DNA of 64,000 nt from Apophysomyces variabilis (taxonomy: Eukaryota; Mucoromycota; Mucoromycetes; Mucorales; Mucoraceae): assembly GCA_002749535.1 (NCBI GenBank), contig MZZL01000405.1, positions 620,001-684,000 on the forward strand. The letters are read 5' to 3'. The notes below the pieces were generated by a model that worked only from the letters and a program-made list of their open reading frames with translations, did no database searches and was not told the DNA's origin. Positions 23,393 through 35,629 of this stretch are shown here, piece by piece (position 1 is the first letter of the stretch; the number at the start of each line of letters is the position of its first letter). The position numbers and the translations under genes were made by a program.

Positions 23393-24058
23393 TGAACAGG
23401 AGGGTTGAGAAGACACGTTTATGAAAGGGCAATATACACCAAAAATATATTGATGCACTGCACGGAGTTTTAAAACATCCTCGAAAGCTCTGGAAACATC
23501 CGGGTTTAAAAGGTTCCCGTAATAGGGCTTGCCTCACAAGACGTTCTTGTTCATACGAGGGAAAGGTGTTATTCGAGGGCATCGTATTTTGCAGTTAATT
23601 AAAATACATTCGTCTTTATAATTAATTGCCAGTTAATCGTCAGTCAAGGTCATGGTTGCTGGCAACAGAACGTACCCATCATATGCAATAGTATAAGTGT
23701 GATCCTTAAATATTAATAGCAGGGTGAACAACATCCATTTGCCTCTCGCTGAGAGAATCAAGTCCATGAACTTCTCTTTTGCTCTAGTGTGGTAGATCCG
23801 CAGTAACATATCAGACTTAGATTACTAGGAAACAGAAATTGATGCGAAAGGAATGGTGATAGTGATTTGCAGCCTTGCTATGCCAGGGCTTAGTGAGCCA
23901 TCATTATCCCCCTTATGTCCCCACGCCAATAGTTTGTTATACACTGCCCTGTGCTACCACGAACAGGGCATACAATTAAGTACTAACCGATATCGGTAGA
24001 ATTGCAAATTTGCTTATGGAAATGAATGTACATTAAATACTATTTATAATTCACTACA
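23393..24058. other. Intergenic, possible extra 5' exon of the orphan gene
   Basis: The first 190 bases stay open in the frame of the neighbouring acidic protein and may be coding. The rest is AT-rich and probably includes the formin 3' UTR. No independent gene is seen. Confidence 0.4.
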
Positions 24059-27000
24059 TTAGTTGACAGTAGTGGTGGCAGTTGTTGTCATGCGTCTAGA
24101 TCGGACGCGCTGGTGAATCGAAGAACGGTCAAAGGCTGTTGGCCTTTTGCTTGTTTTTCTTGTTCGTGTCAATCTCATAGACTGGGATGAACGACTAGAC
24201 AAGGGTAAGATAGCTGGTGCCGGAAAGACAGCTGAGGAGGACGCCGTTGTGTTGATAGGACTGAGTCTCATGGGCAGTTTGTCGTCTTCCTCTGACGGTT
24301 CAGTCTCCTCCTCCAGCCTAGATTCCAAGATGCTGAGTGAGCCTCCCAAAAGACTAGTGCTGCTTTCGTTCTGAATCTTTTTGAGCATGCGTTGAGCTCG
24401 CAGAGAAATTGAATCTGTGTGTAATGAAGTCAAGGTATCACTACGAACGCTCACTGAGCGCTGACGTCTCATCCTTTCGCTTCGGCGTTTGGCTTTTGCT
24501 TCTATAGGGGCACCTGTTCTCAGCTTTGACATCAAGCTGTCCATGATAGTCTTCTCTGATTCGCCATTTCCGCCATTAGTATCTATAAGTAACTGGTTAT
24601 TAATGCACATTCAATACAATGGGCAAAACATACAGCTGCTAATATCAACCGCTTTGGATTTGGCAATTGATCCGCTTCTTGCACGCGCCCGGCGTTCCAG
24701 TTCGCGCATCTTTTGTTGCTTTTCTAGCCGTTCTCTCTTTTGGTTTGCCAATTTGTTGTCAACCGAACATTTCTATGACGGAATCAGAGACAAAGTATCG
24801 AATACTTGTGACATACCTCCCATGTTGATGTGAATTTTTTAAATATTCCAAAGAATTCGTCCGTATGGATCGTATCAGGATTTTCCCCGTAGTACCGCAC
24901 AACTGCATCAAAGCATTCTGAAGTTTTGTCACGTAGAAGGTACACACGGTTAAACTGAGCTGAAGCTTCCTTATGGAACTCTCGCATTACTTCAGCAAAA
25001 CGATCATGATACTCTTCGGCTTCGTCATGTTCACGATCGTAGTACTTATTCTTAAGTTCTGCTTCAATCTTGTCAAGCCCTGCTTCGAGACTTTGGAATT
25101 CGGCATCCATCTCTGCTCTTGACACTAGTTATTTATTAGTGTCATTCCTGATAACGAGTGAATTACCTTTGTAAGCTTCCCCGCATTCTTCTAACTCCTC
25201 CAAAAAACTATTCATTTCAGGAAAATATTTGTCGACGGTGTCCACAAGGAAATGTAAAAGAGTAGTGGCTGTATTCGTCCCTTTGGTATCTACTAACTAT
25301 ATCTACCGTCAATATACCAAAATGTGCATATACCTCTGACATACCTTATTGATGCTTGCAATTTTAAATCCAAACGCACCGCCACGATATGTATTCCCAT
25401 TCAAAAAGTTGCCCAGCAACAGAATAAGCTAGAAGAACTTAAAGATAAGTTCGTGATAAATCCATTGATATAAATACATACATGCAAAAGTTCGCGGAAC
25501 TTCTTTGCATTTTTCAAAGATAACGATGCGTCAAAGACGGAGGTCATTTGCTATAATAATATAAATATCGTCAATTTCAGATGCTAATGGAACTCACCTT
25601 GTGTAGCTGATGGTATCTATCCCAAAAGGCTGCTCTAAACAGCATACAGTCGATTCGCTCTTTCAGACGATCTATTTTCATCATCTACCACAAAGCATTC
25701 TTTTAGTAATTGATTACCGTGAAGTAAAGCTTTACGCTACCTCCAAGCAATACATGTCAGGAGGCGATAAATCGAGTAATTCTTCTGGTGATGCTGTAGC
25801 ATATGGAGCCAATTTGCCCATTTCCTCTGGTGTAGGCAAAAACTTTTGCAGATTTGACAATATCTGCTCATCTTCAAAATTAGGGTCCATGGCAAGGATA
25901 CGTGGCCTTATTTCTGCGAAAGGTATCTTTTTGCTAATGCTTGTGATAAATATGTCTATAAAATCAATTGAGTATAGGTAAGCTAAGATAGTAGTTGCTT
26001 ACTTAAATTGTATGCTCGTTTAGGCTCTAGTATATGAATGCGTGCTTTAGATCTCTTTGACTTGATTTGTACCGCAGGTCTCTGTGCAAAGGTCTTCTCC
26101 ATGTCGTCAAATATTCCCACTCTGGCCAGCTGGAACTCCATGATCTCATCAGCATTAGACTGGGTACAATCCTCTTCTGCGTCTTTCATATGGTTCCAGA
26201 CGGTATCTTCGATTTTTGTGTAGTTCATTTTTTCCCACTCCACGAATTTAAGTCGATGTTTAGCTTGAAATGCGCTAGGTTTCCGGGCCACCATGGTTAA
26301 GAGTGGAGGTGGAGCAAGTCCTCTTTCTGATGCTACAGACCCTGCTTCTGATAATGTAGTCGAAGTAAATGGGGAGGGAAACGGCATTGATGGCGGTGCT
26401 GGCGATATCGAGGAAGAATTATTGGCTGATAAAAGTCCAGGTGGTGCAGGTGGTGCAGGTGGCGGTGGAGGCGGCGGGGGAGGTGGGGGAGGTGGTGGTG
26501 GCGGAGGCGGTGCGGGAGGAGCTGTTGGTTCTGATGAAGCTAAATTGGGCGGAATATCTTCCATTGATGCAGAGGATTTGCAGTCTTCATTGCGCTCATG
26601 CAGCAAGCTTGATTCGGGTACATTATCGGGACGCTTCTCTATATCATTGGTTATAGTGTGCATGGTATTCTCGGGTTGTGTTGGGGTATCAGTCAATGCA
26701 TCATTGTTCGTTGTAGGAGTAATGTCTGTACGTTGGTGTGTTACGTTTTCTTCTTGGGTCTGCTGAAGGGATGTTTGCTGGTATGCTCGAACAAGGTCAA
26801 AATCTTCCTGATGTATAACCGACGGGGTCTCCACTATGACAGAAGGTGACAATCGCTGCTGCTGTTCTTCTTCGTCTACTTCTGTTAGATCCGACATTTC
26901 TCTTGGAGCAGTATCGAGCGCCAAAGACATTGCTCGACTTCTCAGGCCGATAGACTTGCTACTGCTGGAAACGCTACTAGCATCGGTTGTGGATGTGCAT

Positions 27001-29744
27001 AGTGCATCATCCTCAACCGATCTCTTTGAGTGCACAGAGGTTTTGCTACTGCTAGGGGAACAAACAGGCATGTTTCTAGCTCTTTTCATCGATGGTTCGG
27101 GCTGACTGGCTCTTCGAGAAGTATTAGGCAAACGTGGTTGACCGACCGTCCGTAACGACTGCTTGAATATCTCAGCTGGCTCTTTTGTTAGTGCCAAATC
27201 GCGGTTTTTAGGTTGCTGTGATATCAACACTGATGAGTGGCTACTTAGATCATGCAAGAAATAGCACAGTTACTAACCGACAATGCTCGCAGTTTGGCAT
27301 CGGCGTTGGCTCTCGCCGTTGACCAAGTCCTTGATTCCAGCTCAGCCTTTTGCTTGTGGCCTGTGGTTCGATGTCGACGACGTTTATCTGTAGGTGAACC
27401 ATACTCGGTTTGCTGTCTCACAGTATCATACAGTCTCTTAATTTGTGCATCCATCGTTTGCACCGTGCTCTGATATTCCGCCTCGAGATCGGTCAATTTT
27501 TTATGCAACATTGCATTGGTCTGATTAGCCACACTTAAAGCATTTTCGAGAGACTCATTTTCGGCTTGTAACCTGCCTACCAGACCATCTTTTGGAAAGA
27601 AAAAGGTTACGGTGCTGCATTATTCTAGTGCGGAAAAGATGCTTACCAGCCTTTAGATCCACTTGATGTTTCAGTTGTTCTTGGCGTTCAATTGCTTTTG
27701 AAGCAGTCTCCTTTGCCTCCTTTGCTTCCTTCAAGGCATTTTCCAACTCCTCTTGTTCCGCAAATTTGGCTAACAAATCATCCACAGAGAACCCGTAAGA
27801 ACTGGAGAAATCGTTGGGAATCCCTTTGCGGTCCAAAACTATCTGACTAACAATTGCTTCTATAAGCTGATAGTATCGGTTCCTATCCAATATGTAAATA
27901 AACAAAGGCGTTGTTTTGTAAAACAGTACCTTTTTTCCGCTCCACATTGTATCATCAATAGATGTTGAAGTGTGCTTTTCAGGTATCCAAACGCTCTCGT
28001 TCCGCTAATTGATGCAACGATTTTTCCAAGGATATCTTCAGGGTCCGTTTCAGTATCTACGACTAGTCCTCCGTAGATAGACGCAGAGTCAAGCTCTTCC
28101 AGTTCTTTAAAATCGCGAACTTTCTGGGTGAGAATGTCGTTATTGAAAGCACTCATTTTGTCCAATATCTGATTGAGACCGCCCTCATGAAGTTGATTAC
28201 GTAAGGTTATCCGTACATTGACATCTTCCACGACATCAGGGTCGACAATGGCGTTGACTAGGAGAATGTTTGCAAGCTGAAAAAGAAATTAATCAACAAA
28301 ATGTCATTGTTAAACCTAAACATACAGCGTATTCTCCTAAACGTCTTTCAGGATCAACGGTAAGGCCAGCATTCTTCATTGCTCTGTTTACGCCTGTTCC
28401 TAATTTTCCTTTGCGGTCGAGAATCGCTTCCAAGGATCGAAGCCAAGCATCGAACCGGCCATATCCGTTCGCGGATTCCTTCATCAATTCCATCCCCTGC
28501 AGAATTGTAGAATGACCCGTAGGTACATTACAATAACACAAAAAAGTAAGAGCATCGCATGCTATTCATCGGGCAGATACGTATGGTGATAGCAGTGAAA
28601 GCGTGAGGCTGTAGACGCAATGAGATCCATTCAATGCTTCCTGAATACCATACTAATTTGCGAGCAGTTATTAGTGATCATGCTAGGACCACATTTCAAT
28701 CAACGTACGACATTATTGAACATGGATTTAAGACACTTTATGATTTCGAGTTCAATCAAGCAATCTTTTTGACTCCTAAGATCAAAATGTTTTAAAAGCC
28801 AGGTCTCTTCCATTGATTTACTTCTTACCTATCAGCTTTATTATTTATGCTAGCAAGTTCATTAGCAATAACCTGCATCCCCCGCTCTTCAATAAATCGA
28901 CGTATCCAACTATGGAGTTATAGCCAATTTAGCTAATCGTGCATTTATGGACTTTTTTTTCCCTCCTATCTTGCTGTCCTTGATATAGTACCTTATTGGC
29001 ATTGTCTTTAAATGTAAAGCCAGATCGGACACCACAGAGAGGGTGATAGCTTTTTTGTCGAGAAATAGTTTGATATAATCCTCAGGTTGAACTTGTTTAA
29101 CCATGATATCAGTGTCTCTACAGCCGTTTTTGGTCTTAGTCTTTGCCAGAACTGATTGTTTCTTTCGGACGACGGTGCCCAATTTGGTAAACTCGTTTTC
29201 GTTGCACAAAATCCACCATTTCTTGTCAAGTGGTAAATCAGCAAGTTTCATTTGAAGTCGATCCTTTTTTTAAGGGGTGGTGTATGAGATGCAACCGAAA
29301 AAAAAAACGAAACTTTAATTCTCACCGATGCTTCATCAAAGAGACGTTCGATTTCCTGATCGGGAGGTCGCTCCTCCGTCCCGGTCCAGTCTTCCGCGTG
29401 GCTTACTATAGTCGTATGTGAGAACTCGGAGTCGCGGAGGTCAAAGAGTATAGTTTTATGTTGTATGTACCGGTTGGATCCCCTGACGGCCCTGAAGTTG
29501 TCAGAGAGTGATTCATCGCACGGGCAGATCCGTTGGGTGGCGAACGTTGTGATAAAGTCTTCAAAATTTCTGCTTTAGCTGATTGTCTAGTTGTGGTTGA
29601 TTCTGACGGTTTTGATGATTTGTTTGTAACATGCGATGTGGATGGTTTATTGCGTTGTAAAATGGACGATGTACTTCGTTTGGGTGGTAAGCTGGTTTTG
29701 ATCTTTAAGCGGTGCTTGCCGCCAACGTTCGGGGTATCGTCCAT
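24059..29744 (-). CDS. Diaphanous-related formin, SepA/Bni1/For3 type
   Basis: A large gene of about twenty exons, roughly 1,450 residues. Order of parts: a basic Ser/Thr-rich N-terminus starting MDDTPNVGGKHRLK; a GTPase-binding/FH3 region (ERPPDQEIERLFDEAS, MKLADLPLDKKWWIL, then MPISWIRRFIEERG rebuilt across an intron, and FDAWLRSLEAILDRKGKLG); a dimerisation and coiled-coil part; an FH1 segment with one long proline run; and an FH2 domain (KHRLKFVEWEKMNYTKIEDTVW to ILLLGNFLNGNTYRGGAFGF and TATTLLHFL). A DAD-like autoinhibitory element (MDSLMSKLRTGAP followed by KAKRRSERMRRQRS) closes it. Formins nucleate and elongate unbranched actin at hyphal tips and septa, with Rho GTPases releasing the DID-DAD lock and profilin-actin binding FH1. 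All parts are present and in order, so a functional protein is expected. Confidence 0.93.
26437..26524 (-). repeat. Proline-codon run in formin FH1
   Basis: On the minus strand this stretch encodes APPAPPPP... with about 19 uninterrupted prolines, flanked by Ala-Pro-Pro units. All four proline codons are used, so it is a maintained coding tract rather than a pure trinucleotide expansion. FH1 prolines bind profilin-actin. On the plus strand it appears as a G-rich, poly-glycine ORF, which is not real. Confidence 0.85.
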
Positions 29745-30324
29745 TCAAACGGGTATATAGGAATTCAAGTTTTTAATCATGCAAGAAGGGAATAGAGATT
29801 ATGGAACTAGATCAGAGCCAGTTTGTTGCAACTGGTGCTGCTATTTGTTGTCGTTCAACCTTAACGATAGCTTACACTCCGCGCAAAAATGCTTTGTGTC
29901 ACAGAAAAGGTACAGCGAAAAATAGAAAGGTCAGGACAAGACAACCCTTTTTCCGCTAAACGTTAGACGAAAAAAAAAAAGATAGGGCTTGCTGAACAAC
30001 TTTCAGAATGAACATGCAGAAACTGTCCCCAAGTGACTCGATCAGCGCACCTGCAAACTATCCAATCACTTACATAGAGTAGCCTGGCCGCTTGATAAGG
30101 TTTTATTCCTGACAACGATAATGGTAGGACTGAAATCAATTTAAAGGCATCTCGTTCTCCTTATCTAATTCGGAAGATGCTCAAAATCGGATATAAATAT
30201 CCTTTCAGTTGCACTGCTTTTTGATCATTTGAACGTCTTATTGATGGTGTTGTTACTCCGTCTGTGTATATGCTTTACTAAACAGAAACAAAGCTGAAGC
30301 ATACGATGCTACAACTTTTTCATT
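29745..30324. other. Intergenic, formin promoter and decarboxylase 3' region
   Basis: 580 bp between the formin start and the stop of the decarboxylase gene. AT-rich, with an A-tract near 29970. No ORF or RNA gene is supported. Confidence 0.5.
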
Positions 30325-32430
30325 CTAATTGACATACTTGACACCAGCTCCGATCCCTTTGGAAAGCCAGCCTTCACAGTCGGACCGAGGTTCGCTGATG
30401 GAAATAGTACCGTCCGCAAGATACTGACGATTATTGAGCTCAACGTAGTCAGGTAGATAGTTGTAGTTAATCATAATACCAAATGATTCCTGAAACCCCT
30501 TATCTGCCACAACGAATCAGTAACTAAAGAGAGTCATCTGATTTATATGCTCTTACCTGACGTATCCGCCATCCAATGCAGTTGGTGCGCACATGCGCCA
30601 TTGCGCAGATGGAAATTGGCTATGTGAAACTTTCAAAATCACCTATATAAAAAAAATAGGAGACACTCATTTACTTACCTACAGGATCAAAAGCAAGGCA
30701 ATTACTTCTTTTCTCCTGTAATACGTATCTTAAGAGTTGTGAATGGTATCAAATACATAAACTTTCTTTCCTATTATATTACCTAGAACACAACGACATC
30801 AAAACGTTTTTCATCTTGTCGTCTCCGTTAAAATGTTCAAGTTTCTAGTCTACCGGTCAGACAATTCATTAAGAGTTACGCATACCTTTTTCCAGTTCTC
30901 TCCAACGGATTCTTCAAACTGTTTTTGTATATCCGGTTCATGAACATGGTCCATGAGCCATTTCCTGAAAGTAGGGAGCGGACTTAAAGTGGCAAAAGTG
31001 TTGACTTGCGGAAACTCTCGCTTCAAGTCCCTCACTACACGTTTAATCAAGAAATTCCCTAAATTGATCCCACCAAGCCCTCGTCGAGTGGTGATCGAGT
31101 AGCAAACAGCGCAGTTAAAATCAGCATGGCTATACTTTGCAGGAAGGGGCTCTTGTAAGATAGATTGAACTGAACGTGACATGTGTGGGACAAGCGCAAC
31201 GTGTACAAACACCAATGGCTCAGTCGGTAAGTTATGGAAAAAGAAGGCAAAGACCCGTCGATCAGGCCCGAGTCGTCTGTCCAAAATGTATAAGACCAAT
31301 GTTACACTCATATAGTGACGATGTTTCCAACCTTTTAAGATCGTTCCAGTCAGCAACAGCATGCACCGCTTCGTAGCGATAAATCTCTTACAATCGTTAA
31401 CCAGAGAAGTATGACATACTTTTCTGTATTACCTTTTCGAGAACTTCCGCAGAACTTTGCCATGTAACTCGACTCAACGTCAGGAAGCCAACCATAGATT
31501 CCTTGAGCTTATTCTTCAGACTTTTTTCCACTGAGTAAAGCGTCTGTTGGGAGGCCTGTCTATTCTGTTCCGCCAAGATATCCTTTCATGGATTCATCTA
31601 GTACCCAGAACCAAAGATGACTCGAATGGCTTACCAGTAAATCAGCTCTCATATCAGTCAAAAACTTAAGCCCCCCTGGCAGTTGATGGATGCGATCAAA
31701 AAGCATGTTATACCTTGGTTCTATATATCTCTTCAACATCTCTTCTGACTAACGATAAATGAGGACTCGTCGTACACATGAACTATCAGTATCAAGTATC
31801 TACCGTATCCAGAGACGATGACGAAAGTATGTCTTTCGCATAACATTGAGCAGCTTCGGCAGCTTTTCGACGATCAATATCTAATAAATGTAAGAAAGTA
31901 TGTCAGTATAGATATCCAATGTAAAAATTTGTTGGACAGTTTACCAAAATGCTTGCCCAAAATTCCGAAAAACTCCTTCTTCCCTTCCTATCAAGCAAAA
32001 CCGGTCAACTTATTTTATGAAGGATCAAACACTATCCTTCGACTAACGGACCCTATCCAGTCGTTCGAACAGTTCACAGCATCGTGCGGTCAATACACTA
32101 GGCATAAGATCACCAATATCTTGTTCTCGCGTGGTTATCTTGCTCAGCAACTCGCGCATAAACTGATTATCCGCCACCGCCAATTTGGAATTGTCCGCGC
32201 TGAAAGAGAAAAAGCCTAACGATTGAATTTCAAGCTATATGTTGTGTTTGGGTGATTGAGTGAAGTATACCAGGTTCTTGTACGTAATTTCGTATGACAG
32301 ACCAATAATCTAATACTGCCGAAGGAGTGACATCGCTAGCAGGACGGTCGATGGACTTGTTCTTGGTTGACAGATACCGGAAACAATGGGATAGTCTAAA
32401 TGGCACCGTCCGCCAAATGTATGTTTGCAT
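30325..32430 (-). CDS. Malonyl-CoA decarboxylase
   Basis: A multi-exon minus-strand gene. It starts MQTYIWRTVPFRLSHCFRYL, an Arg-rich amphipathic N-terminus with few acidic residues, typical of a mitochondrial presequence. Family segments in order: ADNSKLAVADNQFMRELLSK; YEAVHAVADWNDLKRL; GPDRRVFAFFFHN and EPLVFVHVALV; CAVCYSITTRRGLGGINLG with FLIKRVVRDLKREFP and FATLSPLPTFRKWL; then ANFHLRNGACAHQLHWMAD and SFGIMINYNYLPDYVE. The enzyme converts malonyl-CoA to acetyl-CoA and CO2. In animals it controls fatty-acid oxidation by removing the CPT1 inhibitor, and it is absent from many yeasts. The C-terminus (GVKYVN) has no SKL-type peroxisomal signal, so a mitochondrial location is inferred. The first intron must use the second of three AGs to hold the frame. 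Confidence 0.88.
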
Positions 32431-34092
32431 GGTGGTCTGAAATGAGAGGGACAATGTGTGTGTACACAGCGTGGGATTGCGAGCTCACGTGCGAAGAAAA
32501 AAGGTGCCTTGGTCACTGTTGTACAGCGGAAACTCAGCTGCATTACTGCATAGGAGTCTCCGGAGTTCAGCCAAGCACGTTGATTGGGAGAGGACGAAAA
32601 TCCTTATACCATACGATGACAATGAAAACGGAAACAGAGACAGAATAAAAGGAACGGATGATATTACCCAAGCGTGAAAATGGCCTGCGTCTGGCATGCC
32701 TCAGTATACCTTACTGCTTGAAGAACTGGTAGGAATAATGGTTGAAACGAACGTTTGTGTTTCTCGGCTTTTGGCTTGCAAGTGCATAGTTTTAAACATG
32801 AAGATCTAGTTCATGTGCAGGTCAAAGGCGTTATTGAGCTTAATAAGTCGTGCATCCGTCGTGTTCTCCGTAAGCAATCACTGAAATTTGGCCATTGAAG
32901 TTTAATAAATATGCTGCAACGGACACGCCAGTTAGCTCCTTGCACGAAGAAGCCTGACATTAGCTATATTATCTTCATTTGCCTGCGGCTGCAATAAAAA
33001 TATACTCCCTACCTTTGCATGTTCTTTGGCTGATAAATTGTTGATTCATCCAAGTAGCTAATCGAACTGTTCTGTTCACTGATAGCACGTCGATTATGCT
33101 TTACCGAAAGAGCACGAACACAGCTATATTCTGCAATGCGTTACCTACTGTGCGGTGCGTAGACAAGCATCTCAATGAACGGCATGAAATCGTCACTGCC
33201 AATCAAAGCAGGGTTTTACCGATCCGAGACACTATGGACACCTAGGGCAGGACCTAAAAGAGGGCAAAAGAATCGGGCTTTTTCTTCCAAAGCTCGCTAA
33301 TTTCTATTGAAAAGAGTCGTGGACTTATCTGACGCAACGATTTCGATAACTGTACAGTAGGGCTGTCGGACAACAGCCGAGATGAGCATATAGAAACCTT
33401 TCCTATTACGCCTTGTTTACATCGGCATCAAAAGGCTAATACGGGTTGAAGCCTTTGTTCTGTGGGGAACCAGTAGGGCAGCCCTTTTCCATAAATTTGG
33501 CTCCGCAAGCAAAGTGATTACAAGAGAGCTGAAGACATAATTAAACATACAAGTGCCCCAATGTACACCGAATGTAGGTATTCACAGATCGATCTATTAT
33601 ACATGCTGCATGGTTGAATACAAGAAAAGCCGTTTCTTCACCAAGGATTTTTCATTTTTGTTTTTGAGTGTTCTCTATGTTAGGTGTAGCCTCCTTTCGG
33701 GCAAACTACCCAGCTTTCAGCCATTCTCTGGGTTTTCCGAGATTACTTGTTCTTTTTTATACTCCCATATGCACCTTGTACTTGTACTATTTGCTTTGCA
33801 GGAACTGTCCAGCTAGTGGGGACCTCTGGGTACTCACACGCACTGGACTATTGGCGGAGTCAAAAATGATGGGGAAGAGTGCCCGAAGAGAGTGCCCATA
33901 GCAGTTCGCTTCACCTATTTGTCACTCAGAGTGAAACCTTTTTTTAGCCACCTCACTCCCCTCCCCTTCTTTTTCTTTTTCTCTTCTCCTAAATATATAT
34001 AAATCTCTTTAACTTCGCTCTCACAGTAAGCTATCGTATTTATACATATATATACTTTGCAAGTGCTAATGTATACTCCAGCGGTTATCTAT
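32431..34092. other. Long divergent intergenic region
   Basis: 1.66 kb between the decarboxylase (-) and GSK3 (+) start codons. ORFs on the plus strand at 33553-33901 are short and unrecognised. A pyrimidine-rich block followed by aaatatatataaatc (about 33960-34005) lies just upstream of the kinase start and is a plausible core promoter. Nothing else is supported. Confidence 0.45.
33960..34030 (+). promoter_or_regulatory. Probable core promoter of the GSK3 gene
   Basis: A run of C/T (ccccttctttttctttttctcttctcc) is followed by an atatatataaat box at about 33991-34004, 90-100 bp before the start codon. CT-block plus TATA is a common fungal promoter layout. No transcript evidence is available. 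Confidence 0.35.
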
Positions 34093-35629
34093 ATGATGCA
34101 TGGTCCGATGAGCGGTTTAAAAATAACAGGTGAATCCCCATCGCTAGACCGCACATGGACTAACAGACACCGTCAAAAGGCGATGCTGATCCGCTTAAAG
34201 TTATCAAAGTTGGAGCCAAGGATGGAAAGACGGGCCAAGATATACAACTGCATTATTCAAACTATAAAGTAGCGGGGAATGGATCATTTGGTGTAGTCTA
34301 TCAAGCCAAGTTACTTCGCACTGGTGAAGACGTCGCCATCAAGAAAGTATTGCAGGATAAACGCTTCAAGGTAATAACAAAGACCGTCATCTTTTATTAT
34401 GTGTCAGACCGCATTTAACCATGCCATGGCATGCCACATTCTCAGAATCGGGAACTTCAACTCATGCGAAGCGTCAGCCATCCTAACGTCGTTGCTCTCA
34501 AGGCCTTCTTTTACAGTCAAGGAGAAAAGGTAAAGCTACACGGAATAAAACAGAATATTAGCACGTCTTTGTCGTGCCTGCATAGTCTGACACACGATTT
34601 TGCAGAAAGACGAAGTTTATCTCCATCTCGTGCTTGAATATGTACCCGAAACCGTGTATCGCGCCATCAGACACTACGCGAAAGCGAAACAACCCATGCC
34701 AATGTTGTATGTAAAACTGTATACATACCAACTATTACGGTCGTTGGCATATATTCATTCTCTCGGTATATGTCATCGTGATATAAAGCCACAGAACCTA
34801 CTGCTTGATCCAACAACAGGTATACTCAAGCTTTGTGATTTCGGCAGGTAAGAAAAGGAACAGTTGACAAAAGAGAAGGGTCTGCTAAGTCAGTAATTTA
34901 GTGCCAAAATCCTTGTTTCGGGTGAACCCAACGTGTCCTACATCTGTTCGCGGTATTATCGAGCACCCGAGTTGATCTTTGGCGCAAGTGATTACACCAT
35001 CAGTATTGACATTTGGTCAGCAGGATGCGTGATGGCTGAGCTGATCTTAAACCAACCACTCTTCCCAGGCGACAGTGGTATTGATCAATTGGTCGAAATT
35101 ATCAAGGTTCTTGGTACACCAACTAAGGAGCAGCTATTAGCAATGAATCCTAATTACACCGAACACCGTTTTCCACAAATCAAACCTCACCCGTTTTCCA
35201 TGGTTTGTTTACATTTTATGTTTATTTTCGAAGCATCACTGATTTTTTGCGAAATGTCATAGGTCTTTAAATCACGGACAACTCCCGAAGCAATCGCGTT
35301 TATCGAAGAGCTGTTGCAGTATGCGCCAACGAAGAGGCTCACAGCAATCGATGCCATGGCACATCCGTTTTTCGATGAATTACGTGATCCTGCCACACGA
35401 CTTGCGCAAGGAAGAGAATTACCCAATTTATTCGACTTTACAGCTCATGGTGAGTGATGGGATCGTATAAGTTAGTGAAGAATATAACTGACCGTTGGAT
35501 TTAGAACTTTCAATAAAGCCAGAGCTGATTAACACCCTCGTTCCATCACATTGCGAGGCAGAACTCCTCTCAAGAGGCATTGACGTCCACAATTTCCACC
35601 CGTTATCACCTGCCGAAATGAAGATCTAA
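34093..35629 (+). CDS. Glycogen synthase kinase 3 (shaggy family)
   Basis: Seven exons (34093-34129, 34180-34370, 34446-34529, 34606-34847, 34902-35202, 35263-35449, 35505-35629) give 388 residues, the usual fungal GSK3 size. The Gly loop is [11 protein letters not shown]; the catalytic lysine is in [36 protein letters not shown] is GSK3-specific. [10 protein letters not shown] and DFGSAKIL are intact. The activation loop [19 protein letters not shown] holds the autophosphorylated tyrosine. [15 protein letters not shown] and the C-lobe follow. GSK3 phosphorylates pre-primed Ser/Thr sites and acts in stress, sexual and nutrient signalling. The start is ambiguous among in-frame ATGs at 34069, 34093, 34096 and 34108. 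Intron 1 (34130-34179) must end at the AAAAG acceptor to keep the frame. Confidence 0.94.

Noticed and set aside
26293..26766. Plus-strand ORF with a long poly-glycine run
   Set aside because: It is the antisense reading of the formin proline tract and overlaps the intact formin frame.
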